64,000 bases of DNA from Streptomyces dioscori (GTDB taxonomy: Bacteria; Actinomycetota; Actinomycetes; Streptomycetales; Streptomycetaceae). A program made the translations under genes and the position numbers. The stretch covers positions 536,285-600,284 of the forward strand of contig NZ_KZ679039.1 of assembly GCF_003024195.1 (NCBI RefSeq), written 5' to 3'. Positions 38,533 to 46,349 of the stretch are shown piece after piece. The number at the start of each line of letters is the position of its first letter. The first letter of the stretch is position 1. The notes under the pieces are model-generated. The model saw only the letters and a program-made list of their open reading frames with translations, did not search any database and was not told where the DNA came from.

Positions 38533-39924
38533 ATGAGCACCACGGAGCGTCCCAGGATCCTCGTAGTAGGCGGTGGGTACGTAGGCCTGTACGCAGCTCG
38601 GCGCATCCTCAAGAAGATGCGCTACGGCGAGGCGACCGTCACGGTCGTCGACCCCCGGTCGTACATGACCTACCAGCCCTTCCTCCCCGAAGCAGCCGCA
38701 GGCAGCATCTCGCCTCGGCACGTCGTCGTCCCGCTGCGACGCGTGCTGCCCAAGGCGGAAGTCCTCACCGGCCGGGTCACGACCATCGACCAGGACCGCA
38801 AGGTCGCCACGATCGCCCCCCTCGTGGGCGAGGCGTACGAGCTGCCCTTCGACTACCTCGTCATCGCGATGGGCGCGGTCTCCCGCACCTTCCCGATCCC
38901 CGGCCTCGCCGAGCAGGGCATCGGCATGAAGGGCATCGAGGAGGCCATCGGCCTGCGCAACCACGTCCTTGAGCAGCTCGACAAGGCCGACTCCACGACG
39001 GACGAGGACGTCCGCCGCAAGGCGCTGACCTTCGTCTTCGTCGGCGGTGGCTTCGCAGGCGCGGAGACCATCGGCGAGGTCGAGGACATGGCCCGGGACG
39101 CGGCCAAGTACTACAACAACGTCTCGCGCGAGGACATGCGCTTCATCCTCGTCGACGCCGCGGACAAGATCCTCCCCGAGGTCGGCCCCAAGCTCGGCCA
39201 GTACGGCAAGGAGCACCTCGAAGGGCGTGGGGTCGAGGTCTACCTCTCCACCTCCATGGACTCCTGCGTCGACGGCCACGTCGTCCTGAAGAACGGCCTT
39301 GAGGTCGACTCCAGCACGATCGTGTGGACGGCCGGCGTCAAGCCCAACCCGGTGCTCTCCCGCTTCGGCCTGCCACTCGGCCCTCGTGGTCACGTGGACA
39401 CCGGGACGACCCTCCAGGTGCAGGGCACGGACTACATCTGGTCCGCGGGCGACAACGCCCAGGTGCCGGACCTCGTCGGCCGCAAGGCCGGCAACGAGAA
39501 CGCCTGGTGCCCGCCGAACGCCCAGCACGCGCTGCGTCAGGCGCGGGTTCTCGGCGACAACGTGATCTCCGGTATGCGGGGCTTCCCGCAGAAGGAGTAC
39601 AGCCACGCCAACAAGGGTGCGGTCGCCGGGCTGGGGCTGCACAAGGGCGTCGCGTTCATCGTCGTGGGCAAGATGAAGATCAAGCTCAAGGGGCGGCTGG
39701 CCTGGTACATGCACCGTGGGTACCACGGGCTGGCCATGCCGACCTGGAACCGGAAGATCCGGGTCTTCGCGGACTGGACGCTGGCCGTGTTCCTGAAGCG
39801 TGAGGTCGTCTCGCTCGGTGCGATGGAGACTCCTCGCGAGGAGTTCTACGAGGCTGCGAAGCCGGCGCCGGCGCCTGCGGTTGCTGCCGCCACGAAGACC
39901 GAGGAGAAGGCGAAGGCCTCCTGA
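38533..39924 (+). CDS. ndh: Type II NADH dehydrogenase (NDH-2)
   Basis: 463 residues. FAD motif ILVVGGGYVGLYAARRI at the N-terminus and NADH motif FVFVGGGFAGAETIGE near 165; quinone-site region GDNAQVPDLVGRKAGNENAWC with the AQ(V)-type motif; C-terminal amphipathic helix LAWYMHRGYHGLAMPTWNRK for membrane contact, then an Ala/Lys-rich tail. It oxidises NADH and reduces menaquinone without proton pumping. ATG 38533 was chosen because homology begins here; GATACT lies 7 bases upstream, which suggests a leaderless message. Control by Rex is expected from the upstream site. Confidence 0.96.
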   Translation: MSTTERPRILVVGGGYVGLYAARRILKKMRYGEATVTVVDPRSYMTYQPFLPEAAAGSISPRHVVVPLRRVLPKAEVLTGRVTTIDQDRKVATIAPLVGEAYELPFDYLVIAMGAVSRTFPIPGLAEQGIGMKGIEEAIGLRNHVLEQLDKADSTTDEDVRRKALTFVFVGGGFAGAETIGEVEDMARDAAKYYNNVSREDMRFILVDAADKILPEVGPKLGQYGKEHLEGRGVEVYLSTSMDSCVDGHVVLKNGLEVDSSTIVWTAGVKPNPVLSRFGLPLGPRGHVDTGTTLQVQGTDYIWSAGDNAQVPDLVGRKAGNENAWCPPNAQHALRQARVLGDNVISGMRGFPQKEYSHANKGAVAGLGLHKGVAFIVVGKMKIKLKGRLAWYMHRGYHGLAMPTWNRKIRVFADWTLAVFLKREVVSLGAMETPREEFYEAAKPAPAPAVAAATKTEEKAKAS

Positions 39925-39952
39925 CCTCCGGTCACCGTCCAGTTCGCCTGCT

Positions 39953-40003
39953 CCGAAGGGGCTCCCCGCCATCCGTGGTGCGGGGGGTCCCTTCGGCGTT
40001 TTT
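39953..40003 (+). terminator. Intrinsic terminator of ndh
   Basis: CCGAAGGG and CCCTTCGG with an inner CCCCGC/GCGGGG stem form a long hairpin followed by CGTTTTT, 29 bases after the ndh stop. Confidence 0.9.
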
Positions 40004-40066
40004 CGCCCCCGCCGCCCCTACCCGTTCCCGTACCTGCCTCGGGGGCTCCGCCCCCGAACCCCCGGT

Positions 40067-40120
40067 CCTCAAACGCCGGACGGGCTGAAAGATGCCTTTC
40101 AGCCCGTCCGGCGTCTGAGG
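40067..40120. repeat. 25-bp near-perfect inverted repeat
   Basis: Arms 40067-40091 and 40096-40120 pair at 24 of 25 positions around a 4-nt loop; the core is CGCCGGACGGGCTGAAAG. The string CGTCCGGCGT(T/C)TGAGGACGAG is a familiar intergenic motif in Streptomyces genomes, so this is a dispersed element that may act as a second terminator. Confidence 0.85.
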
Positions 40121-40311
40121 ACGAGCGCGTGAGCGCGACGGGGGGTCTGGGGGCGCAGCCCCCAGGGGTGCGCCGAACACCACCCGGTTAGTACGTGGTG
40201 TCTGCATGTATTTTGCTCGAACATGACGCTTTCGCGGGACTGCGCTCCGGCCCCGTTGGTGTTTACGTGGTGTTGGAGTTTGTGGAATTCCTCGTCACGG
40301 AGGTGTGCGTC

Positions 40312-41610
40312 ATGCAGGACGCGGCGCTTCGGCTCAAGGCGCTGATGGAACAGCTGCTGGGAGCCCCGCTCCCGGTGCGGATTCGTGCCTGGGACGGTTC
40401 GGAAGCGGGACCGCCGGGCACACCCGTGCTCGTCGTAAGGAACCGGCGGGCGCTGCGCCGACTCCTGTGGAAGCCCGGGGAATTGGGCCTGGCGAGGGCC
40501 TGGGTCGCCGGTGACCTCACGGTGGACGGCGACCTGTACGCCGTACTGGACGCGGTGGCCGAGATGGTCTGGGAGCGCGGGGAGGACGCCAGGACCCTGG
40601 CCCAGTCCCTGCGTGACCCCGACGTACGGTCCGCCGTGCGCGGGCTCGTACGGATGGCGGGCTCGCCGCTGCCGCCCGCCCCGCCCCGCGAGGAGGTGCG
40701 CAGACGGTCCCAGCTCTCCCATCTGCACACCAAGCGCAGCGACCGGCGCGCGATCAGCCACCACTACGACGTGGGCAACGACTTCTACGAGATCGTCCTC
40801 GGGCCGTCCATGGTCTACTCGTGCGCCTACTGGGAGTCCCCGGACGGCACCCTGGAGGACGCCCAGCGCGACAAGCTCGGCCTCATCGCCCGCAAGCTGG
40901 AGCTGAAGCCGGGCATGCGGCTGCTCGACGTCGGCTGCGGCTGGGGCTCGATGGCCATCCACGCGGCCCGTGAGTACGGCGTGAGCGTCGTCGGCGTCAC
41001 GCTGTCGCAGGAGCAGGCCGCGTACGCCCGTAAGCGCGTCGCGGAGGAAGGGCTCACCGACCGGGTCGAGATCCGCGTCCAGGACTACCGGGACGTCGGC
41101 GACGGTCCGTACGACGCCATCTCCTCCATCGGGATGGCCGAACACGTCGGCAGCGAACGCTATCTGGAGTACGCGCAGGATCTGTTCGCCCTCCTCAAGC
41201 CGGGCGGGCGGCTGCTGAACCACCAGATCGGGCGCCGGCCGTGGCGCGACGAAGCGGCGTACGAGATCGACGAGTTCATCGACGCGTACGTCTTCCCCGA
41301 CGGGGAGCTCGCGCCGATCGGCGAGACCGTGACCCAGCTGGAGAGTGCCGGGTTCGAGGTGCGTGACGTCGAGTCGATCCGGGAGCACTACGCGCTCACC
41401 CTGCGCCGCTGGGTGGCCAACCTGGAGGCGGAGTGGCCGCGGGCCGTCAAGCTCACCAGCCCCGGCCGGGCCCGCGTCTGGCGCCTCTACATGGCCGCAT
41501 CGGCGCTCGCCTTCGAACGCAATCGCATCGGCGTCAACCAGGTGCTGGCGGTACGGACGCCCGGCTCCGGCGCGTCGGGCATGCCGCTGCGGGCGCGTAC
41601 CTGGAACTGA
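40312..41610 (+). CDS. Cyclopropane-fatty-acyl-phospholipid synthase family methyltransferase
   Basis: 432 residues from ATG 40312, with CACGGAGG upstream; the frame is open from 40195 but without homology. A ~130-residue N-terminal lipid-binding part is followed by the SAM-dependent CfaS core: YDVGNDFYEIVLGPSMVYSCAYW, motif I LLDVGCGWGSMAIHAA, SQEQAAYARKR, and YDAISSIGMAEHVG. It transfers a methyl(ene) group from SAM to an unsaturated acyl chain of a membrane phospholipid, or to another lipid. The HYDVGNDFY and SCAYW motifs are those of the cyclopropane/mycolic-type enzymes. Substrate not certain. Confidence 0.9.
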   Translation: MQDAALRLKALMEQLLGAPLPVRIRAWDGSEAGPPGTPVLVVRNRRALRRLLWKPGELGLARAWVAGDLTVDGDLYAVLDAVAEMVWERGEDARTLAQSLRDPDVRSAVRGLVRMAGSPLPPAPPREEVRRRSQLSHLHTKRSDRRAISHHYDVGNDFYEIVLGPSMVYSCAYWESPDGTLEDAQRDKLGLIARKLELKPGMRLLDVGCGWGSMAIHAAREYGVSVVGVTLSQEQAAYARKRVAEEGLTDRVEIRVQDYRDVGDGPYDAISSIGMAEHVGSERYLEYAQDLFALLKPGGRLLNHQIGRRPWRDEAAYEIDEFIDAYVFPDGELAPIGETVTQLESAGFEVRDVESIREHYALTLRRWVANLEAEWPRAVKLTSPGRARVWRLYMAASALAFERNRIGVNQVLAVRTPGSGASGMPLRARTWN

Positions 41611-41740
41611 GCGGTCCGTTCATGCCGGTGGGCCCTGTTCCGTGGCATCGGAACGGGGCCCACCCGCGTCGTGCGGTCTTCGTGCGTTGCGTCGTGCGTC
41701 GTACGTCGCGCGGTGCTTCGTGCGGTGCGTCGCGCGGTGA

Positions 41741-44269
41741 CTATTCGGCCTTGATCGCCGACAGCATGTTCAGACGTGCCGCCCGGCGGGCCGGCCACAG
41801 CGCGGCCAGGACACCGACCACCGCGGCCAGGAGCAGGAAGACGGCCATCCGGTCCCAGGGCAGCACCAGCTCGTACGTCGGCATCCTGGCGCCCGCCAGC
41901 TCACCCGCGGCCCAGCCGAAGAACACGCCCAGGCCCACGCCGAGCACTCCGCCGAACAGGGAGATCACCAGGGACTCCAGACGGACCATCCGCTTGATGC
42001 CCTTGCGGTCGAGGCCGATCGCGCGGAGCATGCCGATCTCCTGCGAACGCTCGAAGACGGACATGGCGAGGGTGTTGATCACGCCGAGGACGGCGACGAG
42101 GACGGCCATCGCCAGCAGGCCGTAGAGCATGTTCAGCATCAGCGTGAACATCTGCGCGATCTCGTTGGAGACGTCCTGCTTGTCCTGGACCTTGACGGCC
42201 GGGTTGTTGCCGAGCGCCTTCTCCAGCTTGTCCTTGGTCGCGTCGGACGTGCCGCCCGAGGTCTTCAGCATGACCTGCGCGTCGCCCGGGTTCGCCTGGT
42301 TCGGGGCGAGGGTCGCGATGTCGACCATGATGCCGCGGATCATCTGGTTGCCCTCGTAGACACCGGCGACCGTCAGCTGCTGCTTCTTGCCGTCCTCGTA
42401 CGAGACCGAGAACGTCGAACCGGCCTTCCAGCCATGGTCCTTCGCCGTGTCGTCGTCCACCACCGCCTGCGTCCTGCTGACCGCGAAGGCACCGTTGTCG
42501 ACCTTCAGATCGGTCAGTTCGCCGATCGCGGAGCCCTTCACACCGGTCACGTACTCGGTGTCGCCGTCGATGCGCGCGGGCGCGTCACGCAGGGCGCTGA
42601 TGGTGGTGACACCGTCGGTCCTCGCGAGCTTCTTCTCGACGTCCGGCGAGAGGTCGTTGAAGTTCGCCATCGAGACCACGTAGTCCGCCTTCAGCGCGGA
42701 CGTGGCCATCTTGTCGATGCCCTTCTGCAGGCTGCCCGCCATCACCGTCATACCGGTGATGAGGGTCAGTCCGATCATCAGGGCGGAGGCGGTGGCGGCG
42801 GTGCGGCGCGGGTTGCGTACGGAGTTCTGGCGGGCCAGCTTGCCCGAGACACCGAAGATCCGCAGGACCGGGGCCGCGCCCGCGATCAGCGGGCGGGACA
42901 GCAACGGCGTGAGGATGAAGACACCGACGATCAGCAGCGCCGCGCCGAAGCCCATCGGGGCCTGGCCGTCCGATCCGTTCATCGTCGTGGCGTAGAGGAC
43001 GACGGTGACGCCCGCCGCCGCGACCAGCGCACCGAGGGTGTTGCGCAGCACCAGCGACTTGGTCGTCGCCGTGGCGTGCACACTGCTCATCGCCGCGACC
43101 GGCGGGATCCGCGCGGCCCGGCGGCCCGGCAGCCAGGCGGCCAGCATCGTGATCAGGATGCCGACGGCGAACGACGTGCCGACCGTGCCCGGGGTGACGA
43201 CCAGCGGTCCCGCCGGGACCGTCGCGTCCAGCAGACCCATGAGGCCGCGCAGGCCCGCGCCGATGCCGATACCGGCCAGCAGGCCCGTGACGGCGGCGAC
43301 CGTACCGACCAGGAAGGCTTCGAGGAGCACCGAACGGGTGACCTGCTTGCGGGAGGCGCCCACCGCGCGCAGCAGCGCCAACTCCTTGGTGCGCTGGGCG
43401 ACCAGCATGGTGAAGGTGTTGGCGATGATGAACGTGCCGACGAACAGCGCGATACCGGCGAAGACCAGCAGGCCCGTCTTGAGGCCGCTCATCTCGGCCT
43501 CGATCATCTCGGCCTGGTCGTCGGCGAGTTCCTGGCCGGTCGTGGTGGAGGTGAGGTCCTGCGGGAGGACCTTTTCCAGGCTCGCCTGCAGTGCGGTCTG
43601 GCTGGTGCCCGGGGCCGCCTTCACATCGATCTCGCCGTACGCGCCACTCTTGTGGAAGAGCTGCTGCGCGGTGGCCGTGTCGAAGAGGGCGAGGCTGCCG
43701 CCCGCGGCGACGTTGCCGTCGTCCGTGGTGAAGACCGCGGTGACGGTGGGGGTGAGGACCGGGCCGTCCACCGAGAGCCGTACGGTGTCGCCGACCTTGT
43801 AGCCGGCGCGCTTCGCCGTCTCGGCGTCGATGGCCACCTCGTCCTTGCCGGACGGAGCCTTGCCGTCCTTCAGGGGGTAACGGGGATCCTTGTCGCCCCA
43901 GTAGTTGCCGCCCTGCGACTGGAAGCCGCCGCCGATGAGCTTGCCGTCCTTGTCGGCGATGGCGGTGAAGCCGGTGACCACGCCAATGGCGGACTCGGCG
44001 CCGGGGGCCTTCGCGGCCTTGTCCAGCAGCGCCTGGGACAGCTCGGGGTCCTTGCCGAGGTCGTCGCGCCCGTCGTCCGGGTAGTCCGGCTCGACGGCCA
44101 CGTCGACCTGGTCGAAGCCCTTCGCGGAGCTCTTCTGGTACGCGTCCGAGATGGTGTTGGTGAAGACCAGGGTGCCGGAGACGAACGCCACGCCCAGCAT
44201 CACGGCGAGCACGGTCATCAGGAGCCTGGCCTTGTGCGCTAGCACGTTGCGCAGGGCGGTACGGAGCAT
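41741..44269 (-). CDS. ABC exporter permease, duplicated FtsX-like domains (second system)
   Basis: 842 residues from ATG. It is a paralogue of the permease at 13262-15835: first helix LLMTVLAVMLGVAFVSGTLVF, extracytoplasmic domain ~45-260, FtsX block 1 with QRTKELALLRAVGASRKQV, central helices, FtsX block 2 with FERSQEIGMLRAIGLDRKGI, and a C-terminus ARRAARLNMLSAIKAE. It should form an exporter or signalling complex with the ATPase at 44817. Unlike the other pair, the two genes are separated by 547 bases filled with repeats. Substrate unknown. Confidence 0.93.
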   Translation of the reverse strand: MLRTALRNVLAHKARLLMTVLAVMLGVAFVSGTLVFTNTISDAYQKSSAKGFDQVDVAVEPDYPDDGRDDLGKDPELSQALLDKAAKAPGAESAIGVVTGFTAIADKDGKLIGGGFQSQGGNYWGDKDPRYPLKDGKAPSGKDEVAIDAETAKRAGYKVGDTVRLSVDGPVLTPTVTAVFTTDDGNVAAGGSLALFDTATAQQLFHKSGAYGEIDVKAAPGTSQTALQASLEKVLPQDLTSTTTGQELADDQAEMIEAEMSGLKTGLLVFAGIALFVGTFIIANTFTMLVAQRTKELALLRAVGASRKQVTRSVLLEAFLVGTVAAVTGLLAGIGIGAGLRGLMGLLDATVPAGPLVVTPGTVGTSFAVGILITMLAAWLPGRRAARIPPVAAMSSVHATATTKSLVLRNTLGALVAAAGVTVVLYATTMNGSDGQAPMGFGAALLIVGVFILTPLLSRPLIAGAAPVLRIFGVSGKLARQNSVRNPRRTAATASALMIGLTLITGMTVMAGSLQKGIDKMATSALKADYVVSMANFNDLSPDVEKKLARTDGVTTISALRDAPARIDGDTEYVTGVKGSAIGELTDLKVDNGAFAVSRTQAVVDDDTAKDHGWKAGSTFSVSYEDGKKQQLTVAGVYEGNQMIRGIMVDIATLAPNQANPGDAQVMLKTSGGTSDATKDKLEKALGNNPAVKVQDKQDVSNEIAQMFTLMLNMLYGLLAMAVLVAVLGVINTLAMSVFERSQEIGMLRAIGLDRKGIKRMVRLESLVISLFGGVLGVGLGVFFGWAAGELAGARMPTYELVLPWDRMAVFLLLAAVVGVLAALWPARRAARLNMLSAIKAE

Positions 44270-44816
44270 GTCTTCTCAGTCCAGGTGGGATGTGGGTGGG
44301 CGGGCGGTGTTCTCTGCTCGGCCGCGACCCGGCGGGCCTTGTCGCGCAGTTCCCCGCGCCCCTTGGAAGCGGGGGCCAGGGGTCGCGTGTCGGGTGCGGG
44401 CCGGTGGGGCTTCTTGCGCCGTTCCCCGCGCCCCTTTGTGCGTGGGGGTCGGGGTGGTGTGTGGGGTGCGGGCCGGTGGGACTTTTTGCGCCGTTCCCCG
44501 CGCCCCTTGGAAGGGGTGGGCTGGGGTGGCTTCGTCGGGTGCGGGCCGGTGGGGGCTTGTCGCGCCGTTCCCCGCGCCCCTAAAGGCAGGCCGGTTGGGG
44601 TGCTTGTTGTGTCGTTTCCCGCGCCCCCACGAGCAGGTCGGTCGGGGCTGGCCGGGCCCCTTTAGGGGCGCGGGGAACTGCGCGGCCAGCCCCCGCCGGG
44701 CCGCAGGGAATGGCGCGGCTCACCCCCGCCGGGCCGCAAGGAACTGCGCGGCCCGTCCCCGCCGGGCCGGGGGAGGACGTCGGCCTCGGGCGCGGGGGCC
44801 TCAGGGGGCGCCCCAG
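44270..44816. other. 547-bp repeat-filled gap inside the ABC pair
   Basis: No gene. The gap lies between the ATPase stop and the permease start of what is normally one overlapping operon, and is nearly all dispersed repeat (see the array entry). A separate permease promoter would have to lie within or just after the array; none is obvious. Confidence 0.7.
44344..44780. repeat. Tandem ~73-bp repeats built on the dispersed element
   Basis: GGGTGCGGGCCGGTGGG starts units at 44392, 44464 and 44537 (72 and 73 bp apart), each with TTGCGCCGTTCCCCGCGCCCC inside. Another copy with GCGCAGTTCCCCGCGCCCC lies at 44344, a degenerate copy near 44605, an inverted copy AGGGGCGCGGGGAACTGCGC near 44662, and two short GGGCCGCA(G/A)GGAA(T/C)(T/G)GCGCGGC-like units follow near 44697 and 44731. 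Confidence 0.85.
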
Positions 44817-45587
44817 TCAACTGGTGCGGCCCTTTGCGTCGAAGCGCTTCATGCGGTCCAGCACCGCGTCAGCCGTAGGCGCGTGCACCTCGTCCACCAC
44901 ACGCCCGTCCGCGAGGAAGATCACCCGGTCCGCGTACGCCGCCGCCACCGGGTCATGCGTGACCATCACGACCGTCTGCCCCAGCTCCCGTACGGAGTTG
45001 CGCAGGAAGCCCAGTACCTCCGCACCCGCGCGCGAGTCCAGGTTCCCGGTCGGCTCGTCGCCGAAGATGATGTCCGGCCGGGACGCCAGCGCACGCGCCA
45101 CGGCCACGCGCTGCTGCTGCCCGCCGGACAGTTCGGAGGGGCGGTGCGAGAGCCGGTCGGCCAGACCGATCATCTCGATCACCTTGTGCAGCCACTCCTT
45201 GTCCGGCTTGCGGCCGGCGATGTCCATGGGGAGCGTGATGTTCTCCAGCGCGGTCAGAGTCGGCAGCAGGTTGAACGCCTGGAAGATGAAGCCGATCTTG
45301 TCCCGGCGCAACTTCGTCAGCTGCTTGTCCTTGAGGGAGCCCAGTTCGGTCTCACCGATGCGGACCGAGCCGGAGGAGAAGCTGTCCAGCCCCGCCACGC
45401 AGTGCATCAGCGTGGACTTGCCGGAGCCGGAGGGACCCATGATCGCGGTGAACTCGGCCTGCCGGAAGTCGACGGAGACCCGGTCCAGGGCGACCACCTG
45501 GGTCTCTCCCTGTCCGTAGACCTTCGACAGTTCCGTGGCGCGGGCGGCCACCGCGGTGGACCGTTCGGCGAGGGGAGTGGTGGTCAC
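44817..45587 (-). CDS. ABC exporter ATP-binding protein (second MacB/LolD-type system)
   Basis: 256 residues from GTG 45587 (AAGGAG 9 bases upstream); the frame is open to 45794 but without homology. Motifs: Walker A GPSGSGKST, FIFQAFNLLPTLTALEN, signature LSGGQQQRVAVARAL, Walker B IIFGDEPTGNLDS, MVTHD. It is closely related to the ATPase at 12477-13265, down to the shared C-terminus (DRMK.FDA.GRTS). Works with the permease downstream. Confidence 0.95.
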   Translation of the reverse strand: MTTTPLAERSTAVAARATELSKVYGQGETQVVALDRVSVDFRQAEFTAIMGPSGSGKSTLMHCVAGLDSFSSGSVRIGETELGSLKDKQLTKLRRDKIGFIFQAFNLLPTLTALENITLPMDIAGRKPDKEWLHKVIEMIGLADRLSHRPSELSGGQQQRVAVARALASRPDIIFGDEPTGNLDSRAGAEVLGFLRNSVRELGQTVVMVTHDPVAAAYADRVIFLADGRVVDEVHAPTADAVLDRMKRFDAKGRTS

Positions 45588-46021
45588 GGAAGGGTGCTCC
45601 TTGTGGGTACGACGACGAGTGGACGACCGTTCCATCGTCGACGCCGGCGGCCGCCATGTAGTCACCCCCTGTTCCGGTTCCGAGGGGGCCTGGGGACGGA
45701 CCCCGGGGCCCCGGGTCATACCTGGGGATGACACCTGCCCCCGAGACGGACGCGGGACGAACCCGGGGGCGAGCCGGGAGCGGTCCGGGGGCAAAACGGC
45801 GACGGTTCGTCAGGTTCCGCTCGTTCGGGCGGTGAAATCACGTCATTCCCCGGGCGGCGTCCCGCGTAGGTCGAAAGGCACGTGGCATGTGCGGATGGCG
45901 CATACCGTGGGCTGATGCACCCTCAGACGCCAATAAAATAAGACAACATCGGGTCGCCCCACCGCTGTTCGGGGGATCTGTCCCGATAGGCTCGGGACAC
46001 TCGAAGCGGAGTCCATGGCCT
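45588..46021. other. 434-bp region upstream of bldA
   Basis: No gene. It contains the ATPase leader, an imperfect GCACGTG/CATGTGC dyad near 45878-45893, a short AT-rich run (CCAATAAAATAAGACAACAT, 45930-45949) that stands out in this GC-rich DNA, and the bldA -10 hexamer. Confidence 0.6.
45987..45992 (+). promoter_or_regulatory. Candidate -10 of bldA
   Basis: TAGGCT lies 30 bases before the mature tRNA 5' end. No good -35 is seen at 17-18 bases upstream. RNase P would remove the short leader. Confidence 0.45.
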
Positions 46022-46107
46022 GCCCGGATGGTGGAATGCAGACACGGCGAGCTTAAACCTCGCTGCCCTTAACGGGCGTACCGGTTCAAGTCCGGTTCCG
46101 GGCACCA
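46022..46107 (+). tRNA. bldA: tRNA-Leu(UAA), bldA
   Basis: 86 bases with encoded CCA. Acceptor stem GCCCGGA/TCCGGGC, anticodon stem GCGAG/CTCGC with loop CTTAAAC, hence anticodon TAA; long variable arm TGCCC..GGGCG typical of tRNA-Leu; T-arm ACCGG TTCAAGT CCGGT. It is the only tRNA that reads the rare UUA codon. In Streptomyces it controls aerial growth and antibiotic production through UUA-containing regulatory genes such as adpA. It stands alone, without other tRNAs. Confidence 0.97.
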
Positions 46108-46185
46108 CCGACACTTTCACCCTTCCTCGGCCTTCCCCGCCCTTCCCGGCGTATCCCGACGAAGGGTGCATCCTTCATTGAAGAC

Positions 46186-46250
46186 TTCACCACTCGACCG
46201 TTGACAGCGGGTTGCGCCCGTCGGAGACTCACGTGAACGAAAGTGGTGAA
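46186..46250. promoter_or_regulatory. pobA control region: inverted repeat around a promoter
   Basis: TTCACCACT (46186-46194) and AGTGGTGAA (46242-46250) are perfect 9-bp arms 47 bases apart. Between them lies a consensus -35 TTGACA (46201-46206) with GAGACT 17 bases downstream (46224-46229). The arms bracket this promoter, as expected for a DNA-looping or two-site operator. A further TACGCT near 46302 may be a second -10. Confidence 0.55.
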
Positions 46251-46349
46251 TAAAACTTCACCCAGCGAACACAGGCTCACGACGGCGGACGGCGGCGAAC
46301 TACGCTGACGGCGCTCACGGGAGTCGTCGGAGCGCGAAGGGGCGTGTCG

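Larger units (their letters stand above)
39925..40311. other. 387-bp region between ndh and methyltransferase
   Basis: No gene. It contains the ndh terminator, a GGGGGCTCCGCCCCC palindrome (40041-40055), a 25-bp inverted repeat (40067-40120) and a GGGGGCGCAGCCCCC palindrome (40149-40163). The methyltransferase promoter should be in 40190-40300, where base composition becomes AT-richer (GCATGTATTTTGCTCG). Confidence 0.6.

Noticed and set aside
45923..46171. 82-codon minus-strand frame across bldA
   Set aside because: It is antisense to a tRNA and has no ribosome binding site.
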